64,000 nucleotides of DNA from Macrostomum hystrix (GCA_950097015.1 CATNEN010000038.1:5687001-5751000), one strand, 5' to 3'. Shown: positions 20,837-33,350, numbered from the stretch's first letter. A program made the numbers and translations. The notes: generated from the letters alone by a model not told the origin.

Positions 20837-23580
20837 AAGTTGTATTATTTGTTGGTGCAGAGACTTTTGCTTAGTTGGTTAGAGCATGTAACGAGTGCTT
20901 TAATAAGAGGTTAAGTGTTGTGTTGTAGCATCTCACTATATCTTGCAAATAGTATGACATAAAATATATTTTTATTAAAAGCACTATCCGCAATATCTAC
21001 AGCCCACTTTATATACGCATGCCTGAATGTATTGATTATTATGCTTTAGTCTCTAAGGTGTTCCAATACTTTTAGGTTTCTTGATTTTATTACAGGGAAT
21101 CTTTACACTGCAGGCGCTGAACTGGTTGATAAATATAAGTTGACGCTTAATTCGCTTTGTATGTCCCCAAACCGCAATAAGTGCAACCTGGTGGCTTTTT
21201 GTAATTCGCTTATGAAATACAATGATGGTTGCATCATTGTGTAAATTTTTAATTTTTTATTGATTCAAGTCTGAGCCTTTCTTGTGGCCAGATATTCTAT
21301 GTCTATGGCAAAACCTCACAAAGGATCCTCCCAAAGGACATTCTGCAAAAGCGATTCTGTGGCAAAATATTTCGGTGCTCGCGAAAGGATCTCCAAAGGG
21401 CGAAGCGAACTAACTGGTCATTAGAGCGATTGAGAGAGGAACTCCAATCCGCGAGATTGCTGACAGCTAAAGACTGCGTTCAACATTCGCCGGCAGTTCG
21501 AAATAGGTTTGTAACTTCCTGCTTTCTCTCTCTTGTCTGCGCAGTGCATCACATTGGTTTAGATAAACAAATCCTATTAGCACGCTCTGAAATCTGAAAT
21601 TTTTGATCCTATTTTGCGCGTCCATTTTGACAGCTACCCCTTTGTGTCTACCGGGATAGACACAAATTTTTTTGTTTTGTTTTTATATTAAAAATGTATA
21701 TACATTTGATCATTTTTAAGTTGTCCTTAAACGCATGGGCCACCCGGTATGTAATGTTCTAGAGCGATCAGTGGTTTCATATTGTGTCATGCTCAAGTTT
21801 AATTCTTCTTCTACAGCTTGTACAGTATTAAAAAACCTCTTATTGATTGTTTCTTTCGAGTACTACGAGTACAATATTTAGCTATATTTAGCTCGCATAC
21901 ACATATTTAGCAAAAACTTGATACAATTCTCTACAGCAAAGCAGAATTAGACCAGTAATTCCATGACTTCTCATTTTGTTTATTTTTACATCGGATTGAG
22001 AGTATTTATGAACAGCGAAAACAAGAATATACGTTTTTGTTATGGACAATATTATGAAGAATATAAAATAAAAAAGTCACATCCATCTTAAAATATTTAA
22101 ATTTAAATTAAAAAAGACTTCTATTTGGCACCTACTGCTCAATCTGTTCTCATATGGTATTTTCGGTCTTGCAGTTTGCAATGGTTCGCAATATGTTTCC
22201 TAGTCTAAAAAAGGATAGAGTAACAGCAGCAGAACTCGGGTTGCTAATTTCTTTTTCATTATTTTTGGCAGAATAACGATCATCTCAACCGAGAAGTTGA
22301 TGTGACTGAACTTACTCGAGTTTTTAGCTCTTCGAAATTTGTGTTGTACGAGCGCGTAATTGCTTTTTTCCGGACTCCTGCCACTGCAGTTCAGCACAAC
22401 TTCGCAAATTGCTTCAACAAATAATTGAAGGCATTAAGCAGTCTGCAATAAAAATGCTTCTGCTCGCGCGAGAATTCGACAGAAATGACTTTCACACTCG
22501 TTTTAGGATCGATTTCGGATTCAGCCCTTCTAAAAATAGAGAATAACATGCGAAATTCAACCTGAAAATAGCTCGTACGTACGTTAGAAGCAACTTGTTT
22601 CTGCGTGATAAATCTGCGTGATTTATCTTGCAATAAATATAAAGATTTATCGTTATTCTCTGGGCAAATTTGGTTAAATGTAAAGCTCACATAATTCTAA
22701 CAAAATGAAGATAATAATTTATTTACTCAGAATTCGACAAATAGTTTAAGCAATAAGCAATAGTTTAACTATGAACTGCGTAAAATATGGAATATCAAGT
22801 TAGTTTATAAGATGTGAAAGGACAGTTGTACATGTGTGAGGTTTTATGGGATTTTTTAATAGGCTTAAGGAAGCCTTTGGTCCAGTTTCATCATGGACCT
22901 GAATTTCTTCCCAAACCAAGCAGATTGTGCCTTAAAGCAAAAGATAATTAACTGCTATAATTAACTCCCCATTGCTCCAAACCATGCACTCACATTTGAA
23001 ACTTTTGCAATCATTTGCTGGCATAGAAATGTCAATCCTGCGACCAAACTGACTGAATTCAGTAACTTGTCGATCCAGTCGACTAGATACGCCCAGACAT
23101 CTCACCCCAGTCCTTCCCTGGGGGATGAATGGGATAAAATAGGGATTTCGTACAAATTATTGCCTTAAATATTTCAATAGTGCGAATGATTTTATTGTAG
23201 GCAAAATGTCTGAAGTATGAGAGCTACGAAAGCGTAAAACACCGGTTTTGTTTTTGCAATTCTCATGCTTTTCGTATTCGCGTTTTTAAAGTAAAGTAAC
23301 CGTTTTGACCAAGAAGTGCTTTTTGGTTTTTTAGAGTTAAGATATAGTTTATCAATACTCGTATAAGGTTTTAATTCGCATTTCCACCAAAATTCATGAA
23401 GCCGCGGCATGCATGCACGTCGGTAATGTCGAAAAAGTCAGCCTTTGCCGGCTTGTTTTACGGGGTACCATAGCTAACGAAGACGTGGAAGCACACGTTT
23501 TTTCAACACTCTTTATTGCGAAGCAATAATTATTGCGTGTCGTCAGTTGATATACTATCGGGAGATCGGGAGCTACAACC
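20837..23580. other. Gene-poor AT-rich stretch
   Basis: No coding similarity was found. The sequence near 21800-21838 (attcttcttctacagcttg, then aaaaaacctc) recurs at 23951-23989 as attcttcttctacagcttc, a short dispersed duplication that overlaps the putative SLC5 exon end. ATTAAA at about 20976 could serve as polyadenylation signal of alkaline phosphatase copy 2. Confidence 0.4.
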
Positions 23581-23584
23581 AACT

Positions 23585-23905
23585 AGCAGAGGTTGTAGCC
23601 TAGTGGTTAGGGCGTCGGACTCACGACTTGAAGGTCGAATGTTCGATTCCCGACTCCACTGGAACAATTTGCGTCCTTTAGCAAGACACTTAACTTTGCA
23701 TTGCTTCAGTTCACCCAGCTGTTAAATGGGTACCAGCATCAGCTGGGATAATTGAAGGTGGGTGTGGCGTCTCCCCAGTCCGTGGACTGGACAGCTGTAC
23801 CCAGCCTTCAGATGCGCCGCGCATTAGCTGCGGCTGTGCTGTCGTCTGCACATCTGACCCAATTGGGGCAGGTGTAATCAATTATTAATTATTATTATTA
23901 TTGGG
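23585..23905 (+). repeat. SINE family A, most complete copy
   Basis: The tRNA-like head is intact: gcctagtggttagggcg (A box), then gaatgttcgattcccg (B box). It is followed by cctttagcaagacactta, a body motif widely seen in invertebrate tRNA-SINEs, then gtccgtggactgg, and an (att)n tail at about 23878-23900. It serves as reference for the copies at 395-650, 3911-4090, 16516-16615 and 47690-47835. The 5' edge forms a small inverted repeat (gctacaacc...ggttgtagc). No clean target duplication was found. Confidence 0.8.
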
Positions 23906-23986
23906 AGAGATTTAGTGTAGGCGTATATATTCTCTAACTTGCTGAAGTTTCATTCTTCTTCTACAGCTTCACAGTAATAAAAAAAC

Positions 23987-24147
23987 CTCGTATGCAAATT
24001 CGATTGCTAGAAATATGTCCTTGGACGAGCGCTGCTTGTGATAAGCGATTCCAATAGCAGCTGAGGCCAGCAGCACAATGGCAAAGATGAGATAGTCCAA
24101 CCAGTGGAACACAATGTTGGCCATGTTGGGGCGTTGGGACTTCAAAG
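23987..24147 (-). CDS. Possible orphan first coding exon of an SLC5-type sodium-coupled transporter
   Basis: An acceptor-like tatttcag precedes 24147. An ATG at 24124-24122 opens 46 codons beginning MANIVFHWLDYLIFAIVLL and continuing ASAAIGIAYHKQRSSKDIFL. This resembles the first transmembrane segment and the following K-S-KD-FL motif of the SLC5 solute:sodium symporters. A possible donor (GAG|GTTTTT) ends the exon at 23987. No further SLC5 exon was found at lower coordinates within the window, so this is either an exon with a very long following intron or a stranded fragment. The transported substrate cannot be inferred. Confidence 0.4.
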
Positions 24148-24282
24148 CTGAAATAATTTAGAATACGGTCAAATTGCATCTACAGATTGCGAACCATTAC
24201 TATTGAAATAATTTTAATTAACACCATGATTTTGTCATGAGATCCAATTTTATACCAAATTCGATATCAACACAGAGAAACC

Positions 24283-24880
24283 TGGATCTTGATTGTGAGA
24301 TCCCTGTATCCCGATTGTTAGATCCTTGGATCCCGATTATTAGATCCCTGGATCCCGATTGTTAGATCCCTGGATCCCGACTGTGAGATCCCTGGATCCC
24401 GATTGTAATATCCCTGGATCCCGATTGTTAGATCCCTGGATCCCGATTGTTAGATCCTTGGATCCCGATTATTAGATCCCTGGATCCCGATTGTTAGATC
24501 CCTGGATCCCGACTGTGAGATCCCTGGATCCCGATTGTAATATCCCTGGATCCCGATTGTTAGATCCCTGGATCCCGACTGTCAGAATCCTGGATCCTGA
24601 TTGTGAGATCCCTGGATCCCCAGTGTCAGAATCCTGGATCCTGATTGTTCGATCCCTGGATCCCGAGTGTCAGAATCCTGAATCCTGATTGTGAGATCCC
24701 TGGATCCCGATTGTGAGATCCCTGGATCTCGATTGTGAGATCCCTGCATGCCGAGTGTCAGAATCCTGGATCCTGATTGTTCGATCCCTGGATCCCGAGT
24801 GTCAGAATCCTGGATCCCGATTGTTAGATCCCTGGATCCCGAGTGTCAGAATCCTGGATCCCGACTGTGAGATTCCTGAA
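24283..24880. repeat. Minisatellite, 22-bp unit
   Basis: About 27 tandem copies of gatccctggatcccgattgt plus two bases (ta, ga or ca). Variants are interspersed, and two identical blocks about 132 bp apart suggest a higher-order repeat. Open frames across it are by-products of the repeat. Confidence 0.9.
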
Positions 24881-27800
24881 TTTAGTCACTACAAGTACAC
24901 AAATATATGTCAAATATATTACGAAAATGTTAAACGACGAAAAAGTAGTGCAACGAGAACTTACTAAGTTATAAAAAAGAGAAAATTAAGACCAACTCTT
25001 TTTACCAGACACATTGTGAACTCTATTAGCATACATTGTAAATAGGGGGGCACTTGATAATCTCTAGAAGGCTTTTTCTAGCAATTAGATAGTACACAGA
25101 GTTAATTTGTCAAGTCAAGAAGCTAAATTAGTTGCTAACTAAACACATTCGCTTCGCAAGAAATTCGATCCAACGATTCTAAGATTGGCTTAATCTTATC
25201 TTTTAATAATGTACAGTCTCCGTAAACTGATAAACTATGCGAATCAAAGCAAGCTAAAGTGAAAGTAAAAGCTGTCATGGAATAGATAAACTTGTAAAAA
25301 CAAACTCGACAACCAGCTAGAATCTATCACAGAGAAACAAGAGGGAAGAACGAGGAGGAAGAAGAGTGCAGAAATGGGACAGGAAAGAGGGTAGAAAGGG
25401 GAGAGGAAAGGGGTAGAAAGGGGGAGAGGGGAGAGGGTAGAAATAAAAAGGGAAGAGGGTAGAAAGGGATAGTTTCTGTATCGGTCACTACGGTGGAAAG
25501 TCAAGTTAAGTGTGAAAGAAGAAAAGTACACAGAAGAAGTTAAAGAAAAAAAAGTTTTAATAGATTATAAAACTGCCGCACGTTCCCATTGGCTAGTGAA
25601 GGCGAAGGCCTCGCAGCCAATAAGACGCGACTTAGAACTCTCAATGCCGAACTCTCTGTCGTTTTTTACTAGTTGTTTTGACTAATAATCAAATTAAAGC
25701 TAACTGTTAGTCACTTCAGAGAGCATTGATTACAGTTTTAATTTACATTTATTTATCGTCAAAATTTTTCTCTCGGCAAAGTGAAAGGCTAATAACAAAC
25801 GCCCACACTATTTTGACTTATATGATCATAAGAAAATTAAGTATGTACTGCATGTCAATTAAAGAAAGTGAGATCGAATATTAAAATGCGCAATTTTTCG
25901 TGCCTTGAAAGTGTCTAGCCAGAACGATGGTGGATTATGTTCAGAAATGTACCGTCGGATTGTGCGCCATAAAATTTTAATTTTTTTTATTTCTACGTTC
26001 TATATTGACTCAATTTAATTTAATCTTGCCGCATGCAACCCTCACGAATACTGAGCCCTGTTTGCGTCGGGTAAAAAAATTGGAAATCTTTGCTAAATCT
26101 GGGTACTTTATTATTGCAACAGAATGTTATGGCTGTGGGTGCGTTAGAAAATCGGTGACGTTAGGATTGCGAGCGAATGGCTGTTTTAAGCATGAAATCT
26201 TAATTTAGTATGACATTGATACGAAATAGTATTTATGATTTCGTTCGAAACTCGAAATAGAACTCTAGTTATATAATGTGAACAAACAAGCATGGTAATT
26301 GCAGTCCTTTAAAAATAAAAGTGGGCTACCTGTTTGTGACGAATGGCGAAGGAGTGGAGACGAATAAGTATAATTGTTATGTTGCGGAATCTCCACTTTA
26401 GGAGTAAGTAGAAATCAGTCGTGAGCTCTGCCAACCCTACCCAAATTGACCACTAGAACCCCTATAGCAGTAAAAAAGTACTTTGATTCAGGAAGATATA
26501 TGCGACTTCGACTGGAAGCATCACACTTTCAAAAGTGAATTGTTCGATGACTTCATGAACTTACAAAAATGAAAGGCGTGGATAACGTGTTATTTGCCTT
26601 TTTATTTTCGTTAATGTAAAATTTAATTTGATATTGACTCTGTTTTTATTCTTTCTTTTAATATATATATATATTTCCAGAATGAAATAAATGGTGTGCA
26701 CCCATAAATGGTATCTAATATATTTAGACAAAAAAGTTTTCTGCCTGGCATTAATATAAATATGCGTAGGGCCTAACGTTGCATCTAATCTTTGTCATAT
26801 TTTGTCACGAAGGTTGAAATTCTATGAACGGAATTTCAAGATATCTATAGACTTAGAAGTCGACAGACTATAACTAGTTTTTTATATTTTGAAAGAACTT
26901 TAAGTTTGCTTTGCTTCATGTGAATGTTACTTAGCCTACTACTGAGTACAATTTTACAACTTAGCGACAACATATGATTATTTGGACATGTTAATTTAAG
27001 GTAGACCTTAAATTTGTAGAGTGTAGTTATGCCTATACTCAGTGCCTTTGGCAGTAGTTAGCTTAAGCCCTAGTGCTAATTCGAAGTTAGTCTAGGGCCT
27101 ATTGTTCTCTAACTTGAAAAAAGTGTATAAATTCTCCTGCAACTGATCTCTTTAACTGCAACTTTACTTAGGTTTACCTCTCTTAACAACAGGATCTCAA
27201 TGTTGACAATAACACCAATATATTATTATATCAGGTCAGGTATATTCTCACTTTCTAGTAGATGTAAATCTGATACAATAGAATGCAAAAATTTACATTT
27301 GTGCAGGTAGCTAACTAACTTATTATAATTTATAATTTATAATAAGCTAAATGCCCTATTGGAATAAATGACAAAATCTGTGGATGCATGACACAGGTGT
27401 AAAAAATGTGGCTTCAAAGTGCAATGCAACACAAAATGCTAGGCCTATAATAACCTAACCAACTAACTATGCTTTATAAAGACGAAAAGCTCGCTCGCTG
27501 CGGCGTGACGCTTTGGTGATGCCCCGCAATACGAAGCAACACAAAAAAGTCTGAAAATGCTAAGGATGGTTGGATGCAATTTGTCAACATAATTAGGCCT
27601 ATTTGTCAATTTGTCAACTAGGGGCTAAATATATGGTCTATGCCTGCTTTTTAGCTATCTTCAAGTTAAAAGCTTAGTCACTTAGTGTTTAGCAGTCTCA
27701 CCTCTTGCCTTTATCCAAATGTGAAACCTAGCTATATAGAAATCAAAATAGTTTTTTTATCTTAATATAAAAATCTTAATAGGCCTATATTCTATTATAT

Positions 27801-29100
27801 AGCTAGTAAATTATACACAATTCAAATTCCAAGTTTGAGTATCTCACTAGGCATATCTATCTGTATCAAAAGCTGACAACAGCAATTGGCAAAGTGAAAT
27901 TAGAATATTATTTAAATATTTTTGTTTACAATTTTCAATTTCAGCCTTTAGTAGATTTGGTTCTATTATTGCTCACTCTTAATGTTATACAATCAGCATA
28001 GGCTAGAGTTTATCAGGCCTAGCTAATAAATAAATATTAGCATTCAAAAAAGACAAATGTCTTTCGAAATTTTTCATATCAGATTTACCCATACAGAAAA
28101 AGAATTGAACTTTTCTGGCCATGAGATAATATATATATTCTGTATTATTAAGTGGTCTGGTAATGGTTAGCATTTGGATCATGAGATTCTAAAGGGTAAA
28201 GTGATAAGTTATAAAGTAGTTCTAAAGTTGGAATTGTTTATTTTAATAGTCAGGTGGCAAAGCTGACTAATCAATAACTAAGTAGAGGCTAAGTAAATAA
28301 TAAAATTTTATGTCTCATTGATGAGAAAGCACTTAGGCCATATTTAGGAATTTGTATTGGGGGAGACATACAATATTAAAGTCCCATTAATATTGGGGGA
28401 ACATTTGTGTACATTTAGCATAGCATAAATTTAGCTTAATAGATTCTTGTGGCATAACTACCTTGGCAAAAATCTTTGACCAAATACATCATTGATGCCA
28501 GATTTTTTTAACAGTAGGACTGCCAAGCCATTTTGGTTCCCATTTTTATATCTATTTCTAAAAGGAAAATTTTATTGGAAATATGACAAATAATGAATTT
28601 TAGCACTGCCTGAATGCTAACAGTGTTTGGTGTTGACTGATTGGTTGACAGACTAGATAATGATGTCCTATAGTTGAGCTACGCCTGGTATTTAGGCTTG
28701 ATCAGTGAAACAGGAGAAATTCATGTCAAAGGGTGTCCATTGTAGCCTATTTCTAATTGTTGTAGCCTTTGAAGGTCCAACAAATTTGTCTAGATAAAGG
28801 TAGGTGATCACTGAAGATGGAGATAAAATTTTGGAGATGAAGAAGGTGAAACACAGATCAATTTTAAAGGCCTGGCAAGGCCACACTCAGGCACAGTGCT
28901 AATTTGTGTATTGGGGTGTATGAAATCTGACTATCAGCCATTGAATATGTCAGGTCTGAAGAGCTGGCAACTTGATTATTTTTTCAGAAGATGTGCAGCA
29001 AAAAGTTGGCCCGTGTTCTTGAGTTTTGTCTGCTTGCATTTCCCCATTCGGGTGCAGCACACAATTTGTCATAGTGGTGGAAATTTACCCCCGGTAGTTC
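24881..29100. other. Gene-poor AT-rich stretch
   Basis: Very AT-rich. A purine-rich tract of gggtagaaagggg-type words lies at about 25365-25475. No coding similarity, RNA gene or transposon edge was recognised in the remainder. Confidence 0.45.
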
Positions 29101-29146
29101 TACTGTTAATAATCATGCCAGATTATGATCGCTTAATGGTTTCACA

Positions 29147-29260
29147 GGTTCGCACGTCTGCCCTGACTTTCCCACCAACAGGCAGTGTATACTTTCCATT
29201 GTACCTTGAAGGTTGGCCCATAAGGGAGATTAGCCAAGAGTGTGATGGACCCATTAGCAA
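29147..29260 (-). repeat. SINE family B, fragment
   Basis: cgtctgccctgacttt, caggcagtgtatac and ccttgaaggttggccc align in order with 187-260 in the minus-strand copy at the left end of the window. The tRNA-like head is not recognisable. It lies just upstream of M-Ras. Confidence 0.5.
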
Positions 29261-29388
29261 AGAAAGTTGTTAGTTTTTTCCAAGTAAACTTTATCAAATT
29301 ATTTGAACTTCTCATATTACAATGAACCTATCTTTCTGTGTTATTTCATACAAAAATGGAACAAACTGTGTTTCAGTCACAGTGTGAC

Positions 29389-31395
29389 ATGGCCAACAGA
29401 CCGCCTAATTGTGACGAGAACATCAAGACCTACAAACTGGTGGTTGTTGGCAACGGCGGTGTCGGCAAGAGCGCTTTAACTATCCAGTTCTTTCAGAAAA
29501 TGTTTGTGCAAGACTACGACCCCACTATTGAGGATTCGTACATTCAATACAAGATGATTGGAACCGATTGGTATCTGTTGGATGTGCTGGACACTGCCGG
29601 TGAGTGTCTGTAGTAATCCTAGACTCCTGACTGTCTATCTCCATATTAGCCTTGAATACTGAATCCTTCCCAACGCCCCGCCGCAGGCCAGGAGGAGTTC
29701 TCGGCCATGCGTGAGCAGTACATGCGCAAGGGTGACGGTTTCCTACTGGTCTATTCCGTCACCGATTACAAAAGCTTTGAGGATGTGCGCCACTTTCACA
29801 CCCAGATACTGCGCGTCAAGGACAGGGAACATTATCCCATGATTCTGGTTGCTAACAAAGTTGATCTGGTCCACTCTCGCCGGGTCTTCGAAGAGGAGGG
29901 AAAACAATTGGCTAATCAGCTGAAGGTGGGTGAAAATCTATTTGAGCAGTGTGCTCAACTCATTGGATGTGTGAAATTACACAGGCTAGGTACTCAGCCA
30001 AATTTGCCTTGTTAAAGATCAGACAGAGCTAGTGCTGTGAAGGTGGGTAATGATCAGACAGCTAGTGCTGTGCAGGTGGGTAATGATCAGCTGCTAGTGC
30101 TGTGCAGGTGGGTAATGATCAGACAGCTAGTGCTGTGCAGGTGGGTAATGATCAGCTGCTAGTGCTGTGCAGGTGAGTAATGATCAGACAGTTAGTGCTG
30201 TGCAGGTGGGTAATGATCAGCTGCTAGTGCTGTGCAGGTGGGTAATGATCAGCTGCTAGTGCTGTGCAGGTGGGTAATGATCAGCTGCTAGTGCTGTGCA
30301 GGTGAGTAATCATCAGCTGCTAGTGCTGTGCAGGTGGGTAATGATCAGCTGCTACTGCTGTGCAGGTGGGTAATGATCAGACAGAGCTAGTGCTGTGCAG
30401 GTGGGTAATGATCAGCTGCTAGTGCTGTGCAGGTGGGTAATGATCAGACAGCTAGTGCTGTGCAGGTGGGTAATGATCAGCTGCTACTGCTGTGCAGGTG
30501 GGTAATGATCAGACAGAGCTAGTGCTGTGCAGGTGGGTAATGATCAGACAGAGCTAGTGCTGTGCAGGTGGGTAATGATCAGACAGAGCTAGTGCTGTGC
30601 AAGTGGGTAATGATCAGACAGCTAGTGCTGTGCAGGTGGGTAATGATCAGCTGCTAATGCTTTGCAAGTGGGTAATGAACAGCTGCTAGTGCTGTGAAGG
30701 TGGGTAATGATCAGACAGAGCTAGTGCTGTGCAGGTGGGTAATGATCAGCTGCTACTGCTGTGCAGGTGGGTAATGACCTAAATCAACTTGTATCTGTAG
30801 ATCCAAGGTGGGTAATGACCTAAATCAACTTGTATCTGTAGATCCAAGGTGGGTAATGACCTAAATCAACTTGTATCTGTAGATCCAAGGTGGGTAATGA
30901 CCTAAATCAACTTGTATCTGTAGATCCAAGGTGGGTAATGACCTAAATCAACTTGTATCTGTAGATCCAAGGTGGGTAATGACCTAAATCAACTTGTATC
31001 TGTAGATCCAAGGTGGGTAATGACCTAAATCAACTTGTATCTGTAGATCCAAGGTGGGTAATGACCTAAATCAACTTGTATCTGTAGATCCAAGGTGGGT
31101 AATGACCTAAATCAACTTGTATCTGTAGATCCAAGGTGGGTAATGACCTAAATCAACTTGTATCTGTAGATCCAAGGTGGGTAATGACCTAAATCAACTT
31201 GTATCTGTAGATCCAAGGTGGGTAATGACCTAAATCAACTTGTATCTGTAGATCCAGTACATCGAGACCAGCGCCAAGGACCCGCCATTCAACGTTGACG
31301 AAGCGTTCCACTCGGTGGTGCAGGCTATTCGAATGCAGCCAGCCGAGGAGCCGCCAGCGCCACCGAAGCCCAAGAAGAAGTGCCGACTGATGTGA
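29389..31395 (+). CDS. MRAS: M-Ras-type small GTPase (three exons)
   Basis: Exons are 29389-29599 (phase 1), 29687-29925 (phase 0) and 31252-31395, giving 197 residues. This GTP/GDP switch acts at the inner plasma membrane. G-loop GNGGVGKS (21-28), switch [25 protein letters not shown] and [12 protein letters not shown] are all present. [18 protein letters not shown] and ILRVKDRE point to M-Ras within the Ras family. The C terminus is a Lys-rich stretch plus CRLM, a CAAX box with terminal Met that predicts farnesylation. An in-frame ATG at 29356 would add 11 residues, but tttcag at 29371-29376 looks like an acceptor between the two ATGs, so 29389 is preferred. Intron 1 is 87 bp. Intron 2 is 1326 bp, mostly tandem repeat (see the two arrays). 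Confidence 0.92.
30017..30766 (+). repeat. M-Ras intron 2 array 1, ~32-bp unit with AG|GT
   Basis: About 23 copies of a unit built from tgatcagctgctagtgct and gtgcaggtgggtaa, with a second form in which cagctg is replaced by cagacag or cagacagag. Each copy contains tgtgcag|gtgggt, a juxtaposed acceptor-like and donor-like pair. The true donor of this intron is ctgaag|gtgggtg at 29920-29932. Confidence 0.92.
30767..31251 (+). repeat. M-Ras intron 2 array 2, 41-bp unit ending at the real acceptor
   Basis: Twelve copies that look identical by eye. The unit is gtgggtaatgacctaaatca followed by acttgtatctgtag (34 nt, GT...AG), then atccaag (7 nt). The twelfth copy ends at ctgtag, position 31251, which is the acceptor of exon 3 (atccag...). 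The array is therefore flush with a functional splice site and shares gtgggtaatga with array 1. Confidence 0.95.
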
Positions 31396-32735
31396 ATACC
31401 TGGGCTGCTTTGCTGACTGTTCGGTAGGCAATGCTTTTACATTTGAGGGCCTCAAGTTTTTGTTATGTCTAGTCGCACAAACTGTTTTAGTAAGTATTTG
31501 GCAATTTTTTACAGAAAACACGATCATGTGGTGTTTAGTGATGTTGATCATAATAACTGGCAATTGTAATCGTTTAAATATCTCCCTTCTACCTTTTTTA
31601 ACGAAATCCCAGTTTCCTAAAATCGCCAAATCCCGAAGTCGAGGTATCTTTTCTAAAATATCAATATCTCACAATCAGAATTTCCTAATATCTCTTTTCC
31701 GCCAAAAATTATTTCCTTAAATCCCAATTTTCCCAATTACCCTCCCGACGTCCCTATTTCCAGGAAATTCCTTTTCCCTGAGGCCCTGTTCCAGAAAAGC
31801 AATATTCGTAAAAGGTGCAACTCATTAAAAATTATTTTTTCCAAACTAAACGTGTAAAAAAACTTTGTTTTTGGACGAAACATTTTTTAAGTGTTTTGTC
31901 AGTTTTTTTTACTTAGAGCTTGTGGTATACTTGTGTGATCATTGACTTTTTTCAGAGTGCAGTAAAATAGTTTACGGATTAAATTTGCATCCCTTGTTGT
32001 TTTCATTGTTTCTAGTCTACGTCTAATGTTCTCCCTATATTTTTTATTGAGAATATTTTACAAGTTTCTAATAGACTTTCTGTTTACAAATAATTCGATT
32101 CTCGCAGTCAGAATATGTTGTTAAGCTGGCAACTCTCCGTATTAAAAAACGGGCTTTTGGCCAGTTTCAAGTTTTATCCTCTCAATTGCATTCAAACAAA
32201 ACAAAAAAGCAATCTAGTGGGTTCCATTCAAGCTTTTTGCCACGTTTCTATTCACAGCTTTAAATTCAAATTCGCGCCATTTTAAGTCTATAAATTTAAC
32301 AAAACATTCGTATTTTATTCCATTGTTGTGTCTTTTCAAATGTTTTTATTTTGTGACAAGTTTGTTTGCATAGACACTTTCCTATAGATTTATTTGCATT
32401 GATTTTTGCCTATATATAAAAATCGTTTTTCGAACCCAACAAGAATCTCACTTTCGTGTTTTAAAGTGAATCTCTAAATTACAGTTTTTTGTAACGTTGT
32501 TCCAAAGCTATTGTTCCTATGTGTTGTGTGAGATCCATGCAATCGTTATATACTTATTTGTGTGGAAAATTTGTTTGAAACTCAACCATTCCTCAATTTG
32601 TTTATTCATTGTGAACATATTTATTTCTTCTTTTTGAAGAGTGTAATATTTTATTCCTAATAAACAGCCGACGTTCATTTAGAAAAATCCATATCCAGAG
32701 ATCTGCAAGTGCGTGCCATAGAACCATAGTACCGA
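31396..32735. other. Intergenic, nothing recognised
   Basis: AT-rich sequence holding the M-Ras 3' end. No ORF with similarity and no RNA gene was seen. Confidence 0.4.
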
Positions 32736-33285
32736 ATCCTAGATCCAGAGTTCCAATTCCTAGATCCAGAATTCCCAATCCTAGATTCAGAATTCCAATT
32801 CCTAGATTTAGAAATCCATTTCCTAGATCCAGAATTCCCAGTCCTAGATCCAGAATTCCCAATCCTAGATCCAGAATTCCAATTCCTAGATCCAGAATTC
32901 CAATTCCTAGATTCAGAATTCCCAATCCTAGATCCAGAATTCCAATTCCTAGATCCAGAATTCCAATTCCTAGATTCAGAATTCCCAATCCTAGATCCAG
33001 AATTCCCAATCCTAGATCCAAAATTCCAATCCTAGATCCAGAGTTCCAATTCCTAGATCGAGAATTCCCAATCCTAGATCCAGAATTCCCAGTCCTAGAT
33101 CCAGAATTCCCAGTCCAAGATCGAGAATTCCCAATCCTAGATTCAGAATTCCCAATCCTAGATCCAGAATTCCCAGTCCTAGATCCAGAATTCCCAGTCC
33201 TAGATCCAGAATTCCCAGTCCTAGATCCAGAATTCCCAGTCCTAGATCCAGAATTCCCAGTCCTAGATCCAGAATTCCAATGCCA
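32736..33285. repeat. Minisatellite, 21-bp unit, upstream of TM2D3
   Basis: About 26 copies of gatccagaattcccagtcct plus a, with a variant form gatccagaattccaattcct. The minus-strand frame that stays open across it (271 codons of GNSGSRT-type repeat) is a by-product of the 21-bp period. Confidence 0.9.
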
Positions 33286-33350
33286 TAAATTGTATTTTGA
33301 ATTAATAGCTAAGAAAGGCACACGACTATTTACAATTCCACGGCTTTCAG

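Noticed and set aside
23585-23660. tRNA gene
   Set aside because: The A- and B-box-like words are real, but the cloverleaf is poor and the sequence continues into a SINE body present at other loci.
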